DNA of 64,000 nt from Paludibacteraceae bacterium (lineage in GTDB: Bacteria > Bacteroidota > Bacteroidia > Bacteroidales > Paludibacteraceae): assembly GCA_017439235.1 (NCBI GenBank), contig JAFSJN010000017.1:1-64000 (forward strand), written 5' to 3'. Of this stretch, positions 34,601 through 43,113 are shown one piece after another. Numbering within the stretch: position 1 is the first letter of the stretch; the number at the start of each line of letters is the position of its first letter. The translations under genes and the position numbers were made by a program. The notes beneath the pieces were generated by a model that saw nothing but the letters and a program-made list of their open reading frames with translations, did no database searches and was not told the DNA's origin.

Positions 34601-35320
34601 GATGCCGGTGGTACATTGCCCGCTAACGGATTGGCTATCTACAATATCGGTCAAGCGGATGGCACGATGGCTCATTCGTGGGGTGTAGCTCCGTCGTCTA
34701 CTATCACGCTCACCATGCAGGCCAATACCGAAGGTACTCCTGTCGGCACCTCGCATGGTGTGTTCGTCAGCCAGCAACGTGCTTCGGGCAACAACAATAC
34801 TGCTGCTCCCTCGCTCATGTTCGTCGACTACAATGGTACGCTACAGATGGCTTCGTGCTACGACCCGTATAAGGAGATGATTGATGGTTCCGATGGCGGC
34901 GGTTATGCCGTTAGTGCCGATGAGAAGATGCTTGTTCTCCAAGGCGGTAAGAAACAGTTCTATGTCTTCGATATCGATTGGCAAGGCGATAAGCCGGTGC
35001 TCAACCTGCGCTACGAATATACCCATGGTATACAGACTATTCGCCAGATGAACTTCGACTTCGCCGGTAACCTCGTATGCTCCGGTGAGGCTGGGGTGCA
35101 TATCTTCACTATGCCGACCGACAATAATAGCGTTGTTGTACCTGCTAAGCAGTCACTCAAGGTCAGCAAGAACGGTTCGGGCACTGACCTCGAGACGCTC
35201 GAGCAGAATGGTCCGGCTGTCCTTGACCTCAGCCAACCGATGTATGACATCCTCGGCCGTCCTGTGGACGCTCACTACCGCGGCATCGTCATCCAAAACG
35301 GTAATAAGTTCCTCAGATAA
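31622..35320 (+). CDS. Large secreted N-acetylmuramoyl-L-alanine amidase
   Basis: A 1232-aa exported protein. Signal peptide to residue ~20. Residues ~25-280 are an Amidase_3 domain with zinc ligands His34 (NPGHGSFG), Glu65 (FYETNTNL) and His146 (SVHSNA) and the late EGYFH motif; it cuts the lactyl-L-Ala bond of peptidoglycan stems. Residues ~288-395 are a carboxypeptidase-regulatory-like beta-sandwich (GTIKDV...VTLYKGG...FENLEPG). The remaining ~830 residues are beta-rich, with no domain I can name. The end (MYDILGRPVDAHYRGIVIQ) is a T9SS-like tail. A terminator follows at 35342. Confidence 0.9.
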   Translation: MKRTTLLLALCALLALPMMATDLSGKRFYINPGHGSFGPNDRPMATIPYPNLPTTGMPDTCGFYETNTNLWKCLYLGQRLKEAGATVLFSRTKNGPWPYAKVNGDYPDYTTAGYKALPDYEKYNRNLTEICEEVEANNIDYFISVHSNAATDGSTANYPLFLYRGKDGQSEEAVAGSYAKAAACWAYRNGIMLSGIDPSTSYKTSTNLRGDISFYGSSSTRTSAYSGKQYTGYLGVLKHGASGYLVEGYFHTYQPARHRALNPDYCHQEGLAYYRGIVDYYNAGKDTKGYIMGTIKDVNNRMSNNLFQYSPQTNDQWVPCNGAVVTLYKGGVKVADYQVDNNYNGIFVFENLEPGNDYTLDAVCEGYHPLTDEYKTPLTVKANETTYPFIFLADTSWTPPAVVYRNYPEPDQPAYLQVASSYEMKAVYTANTIVDMDGLTIRRVLYRNGLMYVLAIDNQRNPVLLEVNPDTQAIVSEIPTNFCSVASTEGFKLSDIAFTADGYLVGCNMEAVAYTPTNKWNIYKWEKGDTGWTGALWFNTTNNETAGNFLNAMVGASLAYSGTTADGTLVSEAYTTGSDAHNMRFVIYTIVDNAYAGAVRNVPATNIPLRDYGHEIQMVVSPRDSTQFVFFSPNKNAFEWKVNPTTNTAPTIVGTMPFHTITANFFRYAGRSMMACPAEDAQGKNVGVALYDITEGVDKAEAIATTNTTLESAAATYTMACGAVNNADITLFLAKDNTFAKFTTEGVAQPVIPHINAYNLRMTYDANAAAYTFTYTTNMAANSVALNLYQEGTQIGSIALPAAVKGDNEATINVSELPDFTGEATWALELTADAVANWGQLFADNSMLRTGTTRVFNAVDNSPESDYFGRLYIMRRAGSSGSAERPYSGLYAYNQDYTLVSENLLKGGVEFGNPARLNVAPDGYVYQADWSDGYSGVYVINPADLEGTFTQFFLGTRNSSGLFTNNGVQVGSSSPGLGIYGTGEDTRLIVYNEDAGGTLPANGLAIYNIGQADGTMAHSWGVAPSSTITLTMQANTEGTPVGTSHGVFVSQQRASGNNNTAAPSLMFVDYNGTLQMASCYDPYKEMIDGSDGGGYAVSADEKMLVLQGGKKQFYVFDIDWQGDKPVLNLRYEYTHGIQTIRQMNFDFAGNLVCSGEAGVHIFTMPTDNNSVVVPAKQSLKVSKNGSGTDLETLEQNGPAVLDLSQPMYDILGRPVDAHYRGIVIQNGNKFLR

Positions 35321-35341
35321 TCCTATCTGCACATAATTAAG

Positions 35342-35399
35342 AAAAAGCGGCCGCGTGGTCGCTTTTTTTTTGATATATCAAAAATATTTTGTACCTCCG
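35342..35399 (+). promoter_or_regulatory. Terminator fused to a weak promoter-like site
   Basis: GCGGCC and GGTCGC pair around GCGT and run into T residues: a rho-independent terminator for the amidase operon. The T-tract ends TTTG (35369-35372), 19 bp before TACCTCCG (35392-35399), a -7 box with two mismatches. It may start a transcript across the structured region that follows. Confidence 0.6.
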
Positions 35400-35690
35400 A
35401 CCTCCTCCGTTGATAGTAGGAGCCATCCTATGCGGAAGCCGCTCCTTCCGAAAGCGGAAGGACGCTCTGCCCTTCGAAAGTCCGGTCGCGTCCTGCTGTG
35501 CATACGCCGAGGTAAGTGTGTCTTGGGCGCTCGTGTCGTGCCTACACTTCCGATTATCGTTAGCTTGCGCTCATGCGCAGATAGTATATGCCCTCTCGCG
35601 ACAATGGATGCCACGCATATATTTACGCTATCTGCATAGCCCTATAGCTAACGATAATCGCAGAATTTCATTCTGCAGCGCCAAAAACAC
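35400..35690 (+). ncRNA. Candidate structured non-coding RNA
   Basis: No ORF here resembles a protein, but complementary arms are dense. TCCTTCCG/CGGAAGGA (35443-35450/35455-35462) has an AAAG loop. GGACGC (35460-35465) pairs with GCGTCC (35488-35493). A 15-bp perfect clamp CGATTATCGTTAGCT (35551-35565) pairs with 35646-35660. Inside it are GCAGATAG (35577-35584)/CTATCTGC (35628-35635) and TATATGC (35585-35591)/GCATATA (35615-35621), with an alternative TGCGC-TCAT-GCGCA at 35566-35579. Finally GCAGAAT-TTC-ATTCTGC spans 35660-35676. It does not match RNase P, 6S or tmRNA signatures that I can recall. The ispD promoter follows at 35700-35731. Confidence 0.4.
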
Positions 35691-35699
35691 ACTAAAAAA

Positions 35700-35731
35700 T
35701 TTGCGTATGTGCAATTTTTGTAGTACCTTTG
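35700..35731 (+). promoter_or_regulatory. ispD promoter (TTTG-20-TACCTTTG)
   Basis: TTTG 35700-35703, extended as TTTGCGTATGTG, and TACCTTTG 35724-35731 with 20-bp spacing. Confidence 0.8.
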
Positions 35732-35765
35732 CACGCTCGATATGGTCTATTGGATGAACCGGAAC

Positions 35766-36461
35766 ATGAAGAATATAGCCGTCATATTAGCCGGAGGTGC
35801 AGGAAAACGTGCCGGAGAGGGGCTGCCTAAGCAGTTTAGGAAACTATCTGACGGGCGCACCGTCTTGGAGACCTGCGTAGCAGCATTTGAGGCACACGAG
35901 AGCATCGACGAGATAGCTATCGTCATGCTCCGCGACTACCTGCCGCAGGCGCAGACCATAGCCCGACAGGCCGGATGGCACAAGGTGAACTATTGGATAG
36001 CCGGCGGCCGCGAACGCTGGGAGAGTAGTCTGTTCGCCGCCAAGACACTGCAACAGGCAATGAACGCTAACGGAGACAACGAATGCAATATCCTTCTGCA
36101 TGACTGCGCACGCCCCTTTGTCTCCGAGGCTATCATTACCCGCGTATGCCAAGCCTTGATGGACTATCAGGCGGTAAGCGTGGCAGTGCCCGTGACGGAC
36201 ACTATATATGAAATTAAAAATTCAAAATTACAAATTAATAGTATACCACCGCGGGAGACCCTAATGCGGGCGCAGACACCCCAAGCCTTCCGTTTGTCGC
36301 TCTTGCTGCGGGCCTATGAAAAGGCCGAAGAGGAAGCATTGCAGCACGTGACCGATGATGCCGGAGTTATTCACACCTTCCTGCCTGATGAGAAGATAGG
36401 AATAGTAGCCGGCGAAGAAACGAATAGAAAACTTACCTATGAAGAGGATTTTCGGAATTAA
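35766..36461 (+). CDS. ispD: IspD/TarI-family cytidylyltransferase
   Basis: A 231-aa nucleotidyltransferase. AVILAGGAGKRAGEGLPKQF is the CTP-binding loop, LLHDCARPFVS holds the substrate-binding DxARP motif, and MRAQTPQAFRL the third conserved block. IspD makes CDP-methylerythritol in isoprenoid synthesis; TarI-type ribitol-phosphate enzymes are close relatives and not excluded. I choose ATG 35766 over 35742 and 35754 because the promoter ends at 35731 and homology begins at KNIAVILAGG. The loop EIKNSKLQINSI is encoded by an AT microrepeat (36210-36240), and the stop codon lies in another copy of it. Confidence 0.85.
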   Translation: MKNIAVILAGGAGKRAGEGLPKQFRKLSDGRTVLETCVAAFEAHESIDEIAIVMLRDYLPQAQTIARQAGWHKVNYWIAGGRERWESSLFAAKTLQQAMNANGDNECNILLHDCARPFVSEAIITRVCQALMDYQAVSVAVPVTDTIYEIKNSKLQINSIPPRETLMRAQTPQAFRLSLLLRAYEKAEEEALQHVTDDAGVIHTFLPDEKIGIVAGEETNRKLTYEEDFRN

Positions 36462-36484
36462 GAATTAAAAATTAGGAATTAAAA
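36455..36484 (+). repeat. AT microrepeat spanning the ispD stop
   Basis: GAATTAAGAATTAAAAATTA and the following GGAATTAAAAATG form the whole gap between ispD and the HAD phosphatase. The same type is present inside ispD (36210-36240) and the MBL gene (15727-15759). Confidence 0.75.
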
Positions 36485-37021
36485 ATGATAAAGTTATTAT
36501 TAACCGATGTAGACGGATGTATGACGGACGGTAGTATGTACTATACTGCTGCCGGGGATGAGCTCAAGCGCTTCTGCGTGTACGACGGAATGGGTATCGT
36601 CATGCTGCGCAAGGCCGGCGTGCCCTGTGGTATACTGACCAGCGAGACCACCGAGATTGTCCGTCACCGTGCCCGCAAGTTAGGGCTGGAATACCTTTAT
36701 ATGGGTGTCGGTCGCCAGAAAGACCACAGTGAGGTCCTCCGTTTTGCTCCGGCTACGGAAGATCCGGTACGACTGCCCTTCCGCAGTAAGTTGCAGGCCG
36801 CCCAAGAGATTTGTGACGAGTTAGGCATCACATTAGCTGACGTGTGCTTTGTGGGCGACGACATCAACGATGTAGAACTGCTCCGCGCCGTAGGTATGCC
36901 CGTTTGTCCGGCTAACGCTCGTCCTGAGGTCTTGGCCGTTCCCGGCATCCTATGCCTGACGCATAAAGGCGGAGACGGGGCCATACGCGAATTGACAGAC
37001 CGTTTATTAGCAAAGATATGA
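36485..37021 (+). CDS. KdsC-like HAD phosphatase
   Basis: A 178-aa C0-type HAD enzyme with no cap domain. LLLTDVDGCMTDG (catalytic Asp8 and Asp10), ILTSETTEIV, and CFVGDDINDVELL are HAD motifs I-IV of the KdsC (3-deoxy-octulosonate-8-phosphate phosphatase) group, which forms Kdo for lipid A. An insertion of about 20 residues (APATEDPVRLPFRSKL) separates motif III from the usual KdsC arrangement, so another sugar phosphate is possible. Overlaps ftsH by ATGA. Confidence 0.8.
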   Translation: MIKLLLTDVDGCMTDGSMYYTAAGDELKRFCVYDGMGIVMLRKAGVPCGILTSETTEIVRHRARKLGLEYLYMGVGRQKDHSEVLRFAPATEDPVRLPFRSKLQAAQEICDELGITLADVCFVGDDINDVELLRAVGMPVCPANARPEVLAVPGILCLTHKGGDGAIRELTDRLLAKI

Positions 37022-38913
37022 GTAAAGAAAACAAAGTAAATAAGAGTCGTAAACCCCAACCCAAACGTAACTGGGGATGGGTTTGGTATATCATCTTAGT
37101 AGGGGCTGCGCTGTTCTTCTTCTATTCACCCAAAGATAAACAGGTGCGTAAAGAACTCAGTTATACCCAACTATGTGCCTATATAGAGAACGACATGGTG
37201 GCTGACATAACGGTGTCGGATGACCGCAAGATAAAAGCTACCATCCGGCCGCAACACTACGTGGTGGTGTTCGGCACACGCGATGCGGGTGAGAAAGTCA
37301 AAGGCGTCATCACAACCCAGACGGGTAGCGTAGAGGAGTTCGGTAAGTATATCGACGGCATCAACGCTACGCGTAAGCAGCAAGGCCAAGCACCCGTGAA
37401 CGTGAGTTATGAGGATTCGCGCGACATGTGGTATATCGTGTTGGTCAATGTGTTGCCGTTTGTGCTTATCTTCCTGTTCTTTGTATGGATGGGACGCGGC
37501 ATGGGCAACCTCGGCGGCTCGATATTCGGCGTAGGAAAGGCCAAAGCACAGATCTTCGATAAGGACAAGACCGACAAGGTCACCTTTAAAGACGTCGCTG
37601 GAATGGAAGGTGCCAAAGAAGAGGTGCAGGAGATTGTGGCCTTCCTCAAGAATCCCCAAAAATATACCGAGTTGGGCGGTAAGATACCTAAGGGAGCGTT
37701 GTTAGTCGGCCCTCCGGGTACCGGTAAGACACTCTTGGCTAAGGCCGTGGCCGGAGAAGCCGATGTGCCCTTCTTCAGTATGTCGGGGTCCGACTTTGTA
37801 GAGATGTTTGTGGGTGTAGGTGCCAGTCGTGTACGTGACCTCTTCCGCCAGGCTAAGGAGAAAGCTCCGGCTATCATCTTTATCGACGAGATAGACGCTG
37901 TCGGTCGTGCCCGCGGTAAGAATATCATGACCGGAGGTAACGACGAACGCGAGTCCACACTCAACCAATTGCTCACCGAGATGGACGGCTTTGGCACTAA
38001 CAGCGGCGTCATCATCTTAGCTGCCACCAACCGCGCTGATGTGCTAGATAGCGCCTTGCTGCGTGCCGGACGTTTCGACCGCCAGATACATGTCGAGTTA
38101 CCCGACCTCAAAGAACGCAAGGAGATATTCCAAGTACACCTCAAACCCATCAAACTGGATAAGTCGGTAGACGTGGACTTCTTAGCCAAGCAGACACCCG
38201 GTTTCTCGGGGGCGGATATCGCCAATGTATGCAACGAAGCGGCGCTGATAGCTGCCCGTAACAACAAGAAACAGGTGGGCAAACAGGACTTCAACGACGC
38301 TGTCGACCGTATCATTGGCGGTCTGGAGCGCAAGAGCAAGATCATGACCGAAGAAGAGAAACGCAGTATCGCCTATCACGAGGCCGGTCATGCTACCGTC
38401 TCGTGGTTGTTGCCGCACGCCAATCCGTTGGTTAAGGTCACTATCGTCCCGCGCGGACAGGCTTTAGGAGCTGCTTGGTACCTGCCAGAAGAACGCAGTC
38501 TGACCAACAAAGAACACCTATTAGACGAACTCTGTTCGCTCTTGGGCGGTCGTGCCGCCGAAGAGGTCTTCCTCAAACAGACCTCTACCGGTGCCCTCAA
38601 CGACTTGGAACGCGCCACTAAACAGGCCTACGCCATGGTCGCCTATTACGGTATGAGCGATAAACTCAAGAATATGAGTTATTACGACTCCACCGGTCGC
38701 GGCGAGTACAGTCTGCAGCGTCCCTATTCGGAGAAGACTGCCGAGACGATAGACAAGGAGACCCAGGTGATTATCAACGAACAGATGCAGCGGGCACGCG
38801 AACTGCTGACCGAGCACCGCGAGCAACATAATGCTTTGGCCGACCTGTTGGTAGAACGCGAAGTCATCACCCACGAAGATGTAGAACGTATCTTAGGACC
38901 CAGAAATAGTTAA
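37018..38913 (+). CDS. ftsH: ATP-dependent zinc metalloprotease FtsH
   Basis: A 631-aa membrane protease. Two membrane helices (~20-36 and ~138-158) flank a periplasmic loop. The AAA+ domain carries Walker A GPPGTGKT (231-238) and Walker B FIDEID (288-293), and the second region of homology is [10 protein letters not shown]. The protease zinc site is HEAGH (454-458). It extracts and degrades membrane and regulatory proteins, including enzymes of lipid A synthesis in other bacteria. A basic N-terminal extension ([15 protein letters not shown]) precedes the first helix. Length is normal. Confidence 0.97.
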   Translation: MSKENKVNKSRKPQPKRNWGWVWYIILVGAALFFFYSPKDKQVRKELSYTQLCAYIENDMVADITVSDDRKIKATIRPQHYVVVFGTRDAGEKVKGVITTQTGSVEEFGKYIDGINATRKQQGQAPVNVSYEDSRDMWYIVLVNVLPFVLIFLFFVWMGRGMGNLGGSIFGVGKAKAQIFDKDKTDKVTFKDVAGMEGAKEEVQEIVAFLKNPQKYTELGGKIPKGALLVGPPGTGKTLLAKAVAGEADVPFFSMSGSDFVEMFVGVGASRVRDLFRQAKEKAPAIIFIDEIDAVGRARGKNIMTGGNDERESTLNQLLTEMDGFGTNSGVIILAATNRADVLDSALLRAGRFDRQIHVELPDLKERKEIFQVHLKPIKLDKSVDVDFLAKQTPGFSGADIANVCNEAALIAARNNKKQVGKQDFNDAVDRIIGGLERKSKIMTEEEKRSIAYHEAGHATVSWLLPHANPLVKVTIVPRGQALGAAWYLPEERSLTNKEHLLDELCSLLGGRAAEEVFLKQTSTGALNDLERATKQAYAMVAYYGMSDKLKNMSYYDSTGRGEYSLQRPYSEKTAETIDKETQVIINEQMQRARELLTEHREQHNALADLLVEREVITHEDVERILGPRNS

Positions 38914-38932
38914 TACCTAAAATATAGAGCTT

Positions 38933-41737
38933 ATGAAACGCTTAGCATTAATCTTTGCCCTGGTAGCCATAGTGGGCTATATGGGAGCGCAGAACGACGT
39001 CAAGATGCCTGTCGACCCGAAAGTGCGCGTAGGACATCTGGATAACGGCTTAACGTATTATATCCGTCATAACGAGCAACCCAAACAGCGTTGTGAGTTT
39101 CATATCGCTCAGGCGGTAGGAGCCGTATTGGAAGAGGATCATCAGAACGGTCTGGCTCACTTCCTCGAGCACATGGCCTTCAACGGCACGCAACACTTCC
39201 CCGGCAAGGGTATTATCAACTATTTCGAATCGGTAGGTGTCAACTTCGGCGGCAATATCAATGCCTACACCAGTATCGACGAGACGGTCTATCGCCTCAG
39301 CGATGTGCCGACTATCCGCGAGGGCATCGTCGACTCCGCCTTGCTAGTTATGCACGACTGGGCTTGTGGTCTGCTACTCTTGGACGAGGAGATAGATGCC
39401 GAGCGTGGCGTCATCCGTGAAGAATGGCGTACAGGCGCTAATGCCAATCGCCGTATGTGGAAAGAGGGACGTAAACAGATGTTCCCCGGCAGTCAGTATG
39501 CTAAACGCGATATCATCGGCGACACCGCCGTCATCAATAACTTTGCCTACCAGGCTCTGCGCGACTATTACCATAAATGGTATGGTCCCGACAACCAGGC
39601 CATCATTGTAGTGGGTGACATCGATGTAGACGTTATCGAACGTAAGATACAAGCGCTGTGGGCTGACGTACCGGCCCGCGAGAATAGGGGCGAGCGTCCT
39701 ATCTATTCCGTTGACGACAATAACGAGCCTATCGTCTCTATCGTTAAGGATGCCGAGGCGCAACGCAGCATGCTGGTAGTGTACTACAAACACGATGCTC
39801 TTCCCAAAGAGACCAGAGGTTCGCTGGCGCATTATCTGCATCAGATAGTCTTCCGCCTGGTGACCAATATCATGTCTGAGCGTTTTGATGCTATCGCTAT
39901 CGATCCCGATGCTCCTATCTTAGGGGGGGCGGTGTATGAGACCGACTTAGTCAAGCAAAAAGACGCACTGGAAGGCATCGTAGTAGCTAAACAAGGCAAA
40001 GAACGTGAGGCCTACGATGTGCTGCTCACGGAGATGGAGCGTATGCGTCGTTACGGCTTTACGGCCTCCGAAGTAGAGCGTGCCAAACAAGAGTTGCTCA
40101 CATGGTTTGAGAAGGCGTACAACGAACGCGATAACCAAAAGAACCGCACGCTGGCACAAGAGTGCATCCGCAACTTCTTAGACGACGAACCGATGCCGGG
40201 TATAGAGATGGAATTCAAAGTGGTACAACAATTCCTGTCTACGCTCAGTCCTGTCGTCCTGTCCCGCGCCGTAGCCGACCTCATGCCCGAGACGAACGTC
40301 ATCCTCAGTTTCCAAGGTCCGGAAAAAGAAGGTATCACCCTGCCCGATAGAGAAGAGGCATTGAGTAAGTTTGCCGCTATCCGTCATGCCGAGATAGCCG
40401 CTCCCGAGGAGGAAGAGCTGATTACCGACCTGGTAGACAATGACCCGACACCCGGCACTATCGTGCGCCGCGAGAAGAATGAGGCTATCGGTACTACCGA
40501 ATGGACCTTAAGCAACGGCGTCAAAATAGCAATCCTGCCTACCGAATGGAAGAAAGATGAGATACTGATGAAAGCTTACTCCGAAGGAGGCCGTTCGTTG
40601 GTGGCTACCGAAGACCTGCCGTCGGCAGACTTGGCTACGGCTATGGTAGAATATATGGGATTGGGTAAGTTCTCGATGACCGACCTACAGAAGGCCCTCA
40701 GCGGTAAACAGGTCAGCACCGACTTCAATATCAACGGTTATTCGGAACAGGTAAGCGGTTCGTCTACCGTTAAAGACCTGGAGACAATGCTCCAATTGGT
40801 ATACCTGCAGTTCACCTCGCTGCGCCGAGACGAGAAAGCCTTCCGTGCCGTTCTTAATATGCTCGAGCAGCAGTTGCAAAACAAGGAGAAGAACCACAAA
40901 GGTATCTGGCGCGACTCCATCAGCATGATGAACTCCTGCCATTCGCCGCGTACTATCCTCATCAACGAAGAGAACCTGAAGAAAGTGGACTTGGATAAGT
41001 GTCTGGCTATCCACCGCGAGCGCTTTGCTAATGCAGCGGACTTTATGTTCCTCTTTGTGGGTAATATCAATCCCGATGACCCGGCTACAGAGAAGATTAT
41101 CTGTCAATGGATAGGTGGTCTGCCTACTACCGACGAGCGCGAGCAAGCCAAAGATGACGGCGTACGTATGCCGAAGGGCAAGGTATCCAACTATTTCATG
41201 CGCGATATGCAGATACGCACCGCCAGCAACTACATCAATTACCATTCGTATAAGATGCCTTATTCGCTGGCTATGGACGTGAATATGGAGATGATTGGCC
41301 GTATTCTGTCCACACGCTACTTAGAGTCTATACGTGAGAAGGAAGGCGGCAGTTACGGAGTGGGTTGTTATGGTGTGGCCGGTCGTTATCCCGTAGACAA
41401 TGTCAAACTCATTATGTCCTTCGATACCGACCCGCTCAAGCAGATGAAGTTGATGAAGATTATTCATAAAGAGGTGAAGACGATTGTGCAACGCGGACCG
41501 TTGGCTTCTGACCTGCAGAAGGAGAAAGCCTCGATGCTCAAAGATCTGGAGGAAGACCGCGAGAAGAACCAGTGGTGGTTGAATACCGTACTATACGATT
41601 ACTATCGTTATGGCCTCAACAACCTCACGGACTATCAGCCCGCAGTAGAAGCCATCACCGCTAAGACGGTGAAGGCTACCCTTAAGCGATTGGTTAAGGA
41701 AAAGAACGTAACTGAAGTAGTTATGTTGCCGGAGTAA
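38933..41737 (+). CDS. M16 zinc protease, two-domain type
   Basis: A 934-aa pitrilysin-family protease. A signal peptide (RLALIFALVAIVGYMGAQ) is followed by two M16 halves. The first half has the inverted zinc motif HFLEH (76-80) with the third ligand Glu in EIDAERGVIREEW, the second half has no zinc site, as usual. Expected to be periplasmic and to degrade peptides. Its last 17 bp overlap the 3' end of lpxB on the other strand. Confidence 0.93.
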   Translation: MKRLALIFALVAIVGYMGAQNDVKMPVDPKVRVGHLDNGLTYYIRHNEQPKQRCEFHIAQAVGAVLEEDHQNGLAHFLEHMAFNGTQHFPGKGIINYFESVGVNFGGNINAYTSIDETVYRLSDVPTIREGIVDSALLVMHDWACGLLLLDEEIDAERGVIREEWRTGANANRRMWKEGRKQMFPGSQYAKRDIIGDTAVINNFAYQALRDYYHKWYGPDNQAIIVVGDIDVDVIERKIQALWADVPARENRGERPIYSVDDNNEPIVSIVKDAEAQRSMLVVYYKHDALPKETRGSLAHYLHQIVFRLVTNIMSERFDAIAIDPDAPILGGAVYETDLVKQKDALEGIVVAKQGKEREAYDVLLTEMERMRRYGFTASEVERAKQELLTWFEKAYNERDNQKNRTLAQECIRNFLDDEPMPGIEMEFKVVQQFLSTLSPVVLSRAVADLMPETNVILSFQGPEKEGITLPDREEALSKFAAIRHAEIAAPEEEELITDLVDNDPTPGTIVRREKNEAIGTTEWTLSNGVKIAILPTEWKKDEILMKAYSEGGRSLVATEDLPSADLATAMVEYMGLGKFSMTDLQKALSGKQVSTDFNINGYSEQVSGSSTVKDLETMLQLVYLQFTSLRRDEKAFRAVLNMLEQQLQNKEKNHKGIWRDSISMMNSCHSPRTILINEENLKKVDLDKCLAIHRERFANAADFMFLFVGNINPDDPATEKIICQWIGGLPTTDEREQAKDDGVRMPKGKVSNYFMRDMQIRTASNYINYHSYKMPYSLAMDVNMEMIGRILSTRYLESIREKEGGSYGVGCYGVAGRYPVDNVKLIMSFDTDPLKQMKLMKIIHKEVKTIVQRGPLASDLQKEKASMLKDLEEDREKNQWWLNTVLYDYYRYGLNNLTDYQPAVEAITAKTVKATLKRLVKEKNVTEVVMLPE

Positions 41738-42830
41738 GTTCGGTAATGATACGTGCAGCATTCTCGGCGGCCGGTTGGTTGCCGAGAATGTTATTTATAT
41801 CCCTATAGTCTGCTTCCATCCGTGCGCGGTAATCCTGATCGCCAAGTAGGCGTGTCAGTTCGGTGCGTATATCGCGCTTGGTAAAATGGAAGGCCACCAA
41901 TTCGCGTATCACTTCGCGTCCCGGAATGATGTTGACCAAGGTGAAGTGCGGGATACGGAAGATGAGCGGTTTGAGCCAACCTAAGTAGCGTGCTAACGCA
42001 ATATAGTACACCGCCGTCTGCGGGCAACCTAATAGGGCCGTCTCCAGGGTGGCAGTACCCGAGTTGACCACCGCTGCCTCCGCACGGCTGACCAGTGCGT
42101 AGGTGTTGCGTGTCAGTTCTTCGCCTTGCAGGTAACGCGCATAGAAACAGTCGTCTATACCCGGCGCAGCTGTTACGGCAATGCGGTAATCGGGCGGACA
42201 CACTTCCCGTGCTGCGGCTAACATCACGGGCAGACAATGACGTATCTCACTCGGACGCGAACCCGGGAGCAGGGCTATCACCTTTTCCCGCTCTGACAAA
42301 ACCGAATTTGCTTGCTTCCAAGCGCGAATGCTGTCCATGGTAGGATTGCCTACATAGGTACATTGGTAACCATACTTGGCGTAGAAAGCCGGTTCGAAGG
42401 GGAAGATACCTAATATAAGGTCCGAATAACGTGCGATAGCATGTACGCGCCAGGTCTTCCACGCCCAAATCTTTGGCGGTATATAATAGACGACGCGCGT
42501 ATGGGGTAGGTGCTCCTTGCAGAAACGCGCTATCTTGAGGTTAAACGACGGGTAATCGATGAGGATGAGTACATCCGGCTGCTCGCGGAGTAAGCCTTCC
42601 TTAGCGATGCGGAAGTTTTGACGGATAGTGCGCAGATTGGCTAATACCGCCAGCACACCCATAAAAGCCATCTTTCTGTAGTCTTGCAACAACTCGCATC
42701 CTTCGGCACGCATCTTGTCGCCCCCCAGACCGATAAACTCGGCCTCGGCGTCACGCGTGCGTAAGGCGTGTATCAGATTAGAGGCGTGTAAATCGCCACT
42801 GGCTTCTCCGGCTATCAGGAAATACTTCAT
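41721..42830 (-). CDS. lpxB: Lipid-A-disaccharide synthase
   Basis: A 369-aa GT-B glycosyltransferase (GT19) that joins UDP-diacylglucosamine and lipid X in lipid A synthesis. Landmarks are IAGEASGDLHASNLI at the N-terminus, DYPSFNLKIA, YYIPPKIWAW, YVGNPTMD, LLPGSRPSEI and VNSGTATLETALLG. No membrane anchor is present; the family is peripheral on the inner membrane. Last gene of a long minus-strand run. Its 3' end collides with the M16 gene (17-bp overlap) and no terminator is visible between them. Confidence 0.96.
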   Translation of the reverse strand: MKYFLIAGEASGDLHASNLIHALRTRDAEAEFIGLGGDKMRAEGCELLQDYRKMAFMGVLAVLANLRTIRQNFRIAKEGLLREQPDVLILIDYPSFNLKIARFCKEHLPHTRVVYYIPPKIWAWKTWRVHAIARYSDLILGIFPFEPAFYAKYGYQCTYVGNPTMDSIRAWKQANSVLSEREKVIALLPGSRPSEIRHCLPVMLAAAREVCPPDYRIAVTAAPGIDDCFYARYLQGEELTRNTYALVSRAEAAVVNSGTATLETALLGCPQTAVYYIALARYLGWLKPLIFRIPHFTLVNIIPGREVIRELVAFHFTKRDIRTELTRLLGDQDYRARMEADYRDINNILGNQPAAENAARIITELTPAT

Positions 42831-42834
42831 TCGT

Positions 42835-43113
42835 CTATATGGTTAGTAGTGTAGCACCAATCATGTACGGCATAGCCCCAATAAGCACTCCTTTACTCAG
42901 GCGCCAGGTGTCGGTAGTATAAAATACAAATACCAACGCCATATTAGGGAAGACGCTCAACAGCAGCAATTTGCTCATCGTGGGATAGATAGCGCTGCCC
43001 AACTGGCGGATGGCGTTCCATAGATGAAAATTATCTATGTACACTACGCAAAACAACAAGGGCAAGAGCAATCCTAGGGTGATGCCTATCCAATATCGGT
43101 CAAAGCGCTGCAT
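42835..43113 (-). CDS. Small two- to three-helix membrane protein
   Basis: A 92-aa protein (MQRFDRYWIGITLGLLLPLLFCVVY at the start, with a second span LLLLSVFPNMALVFVFY and a third ending MIGATLLTI). It overlaps the surE stop by 14 bp and is 4 bp from lpxB. Similar small proteins sit between surE and lpxB in other Bacteroidales, so it is probably real and conserved by position. Function unknown. Confidence 0.75.
   Translation of the reverse strand: MQRFDRYWIGITLGLLLPLLFCVVYIDNFHLWNAIRQLGSAIYPTMSKLLLLSVFPNMALVFVFYTTDTWRLSKGVLIGAMPYMIGATLLTI

Noticed and set aside
35450-35690. RNase P RNA, 6S RNA or tmRNA as an explanation of the structured region
   Set aside because: Only a GAAAGTCCGG stretch recalls RNase P; the other conserved blocks are absent, and no tmRNA-type 3' acceptor end or large 6S bubble can be drawn.
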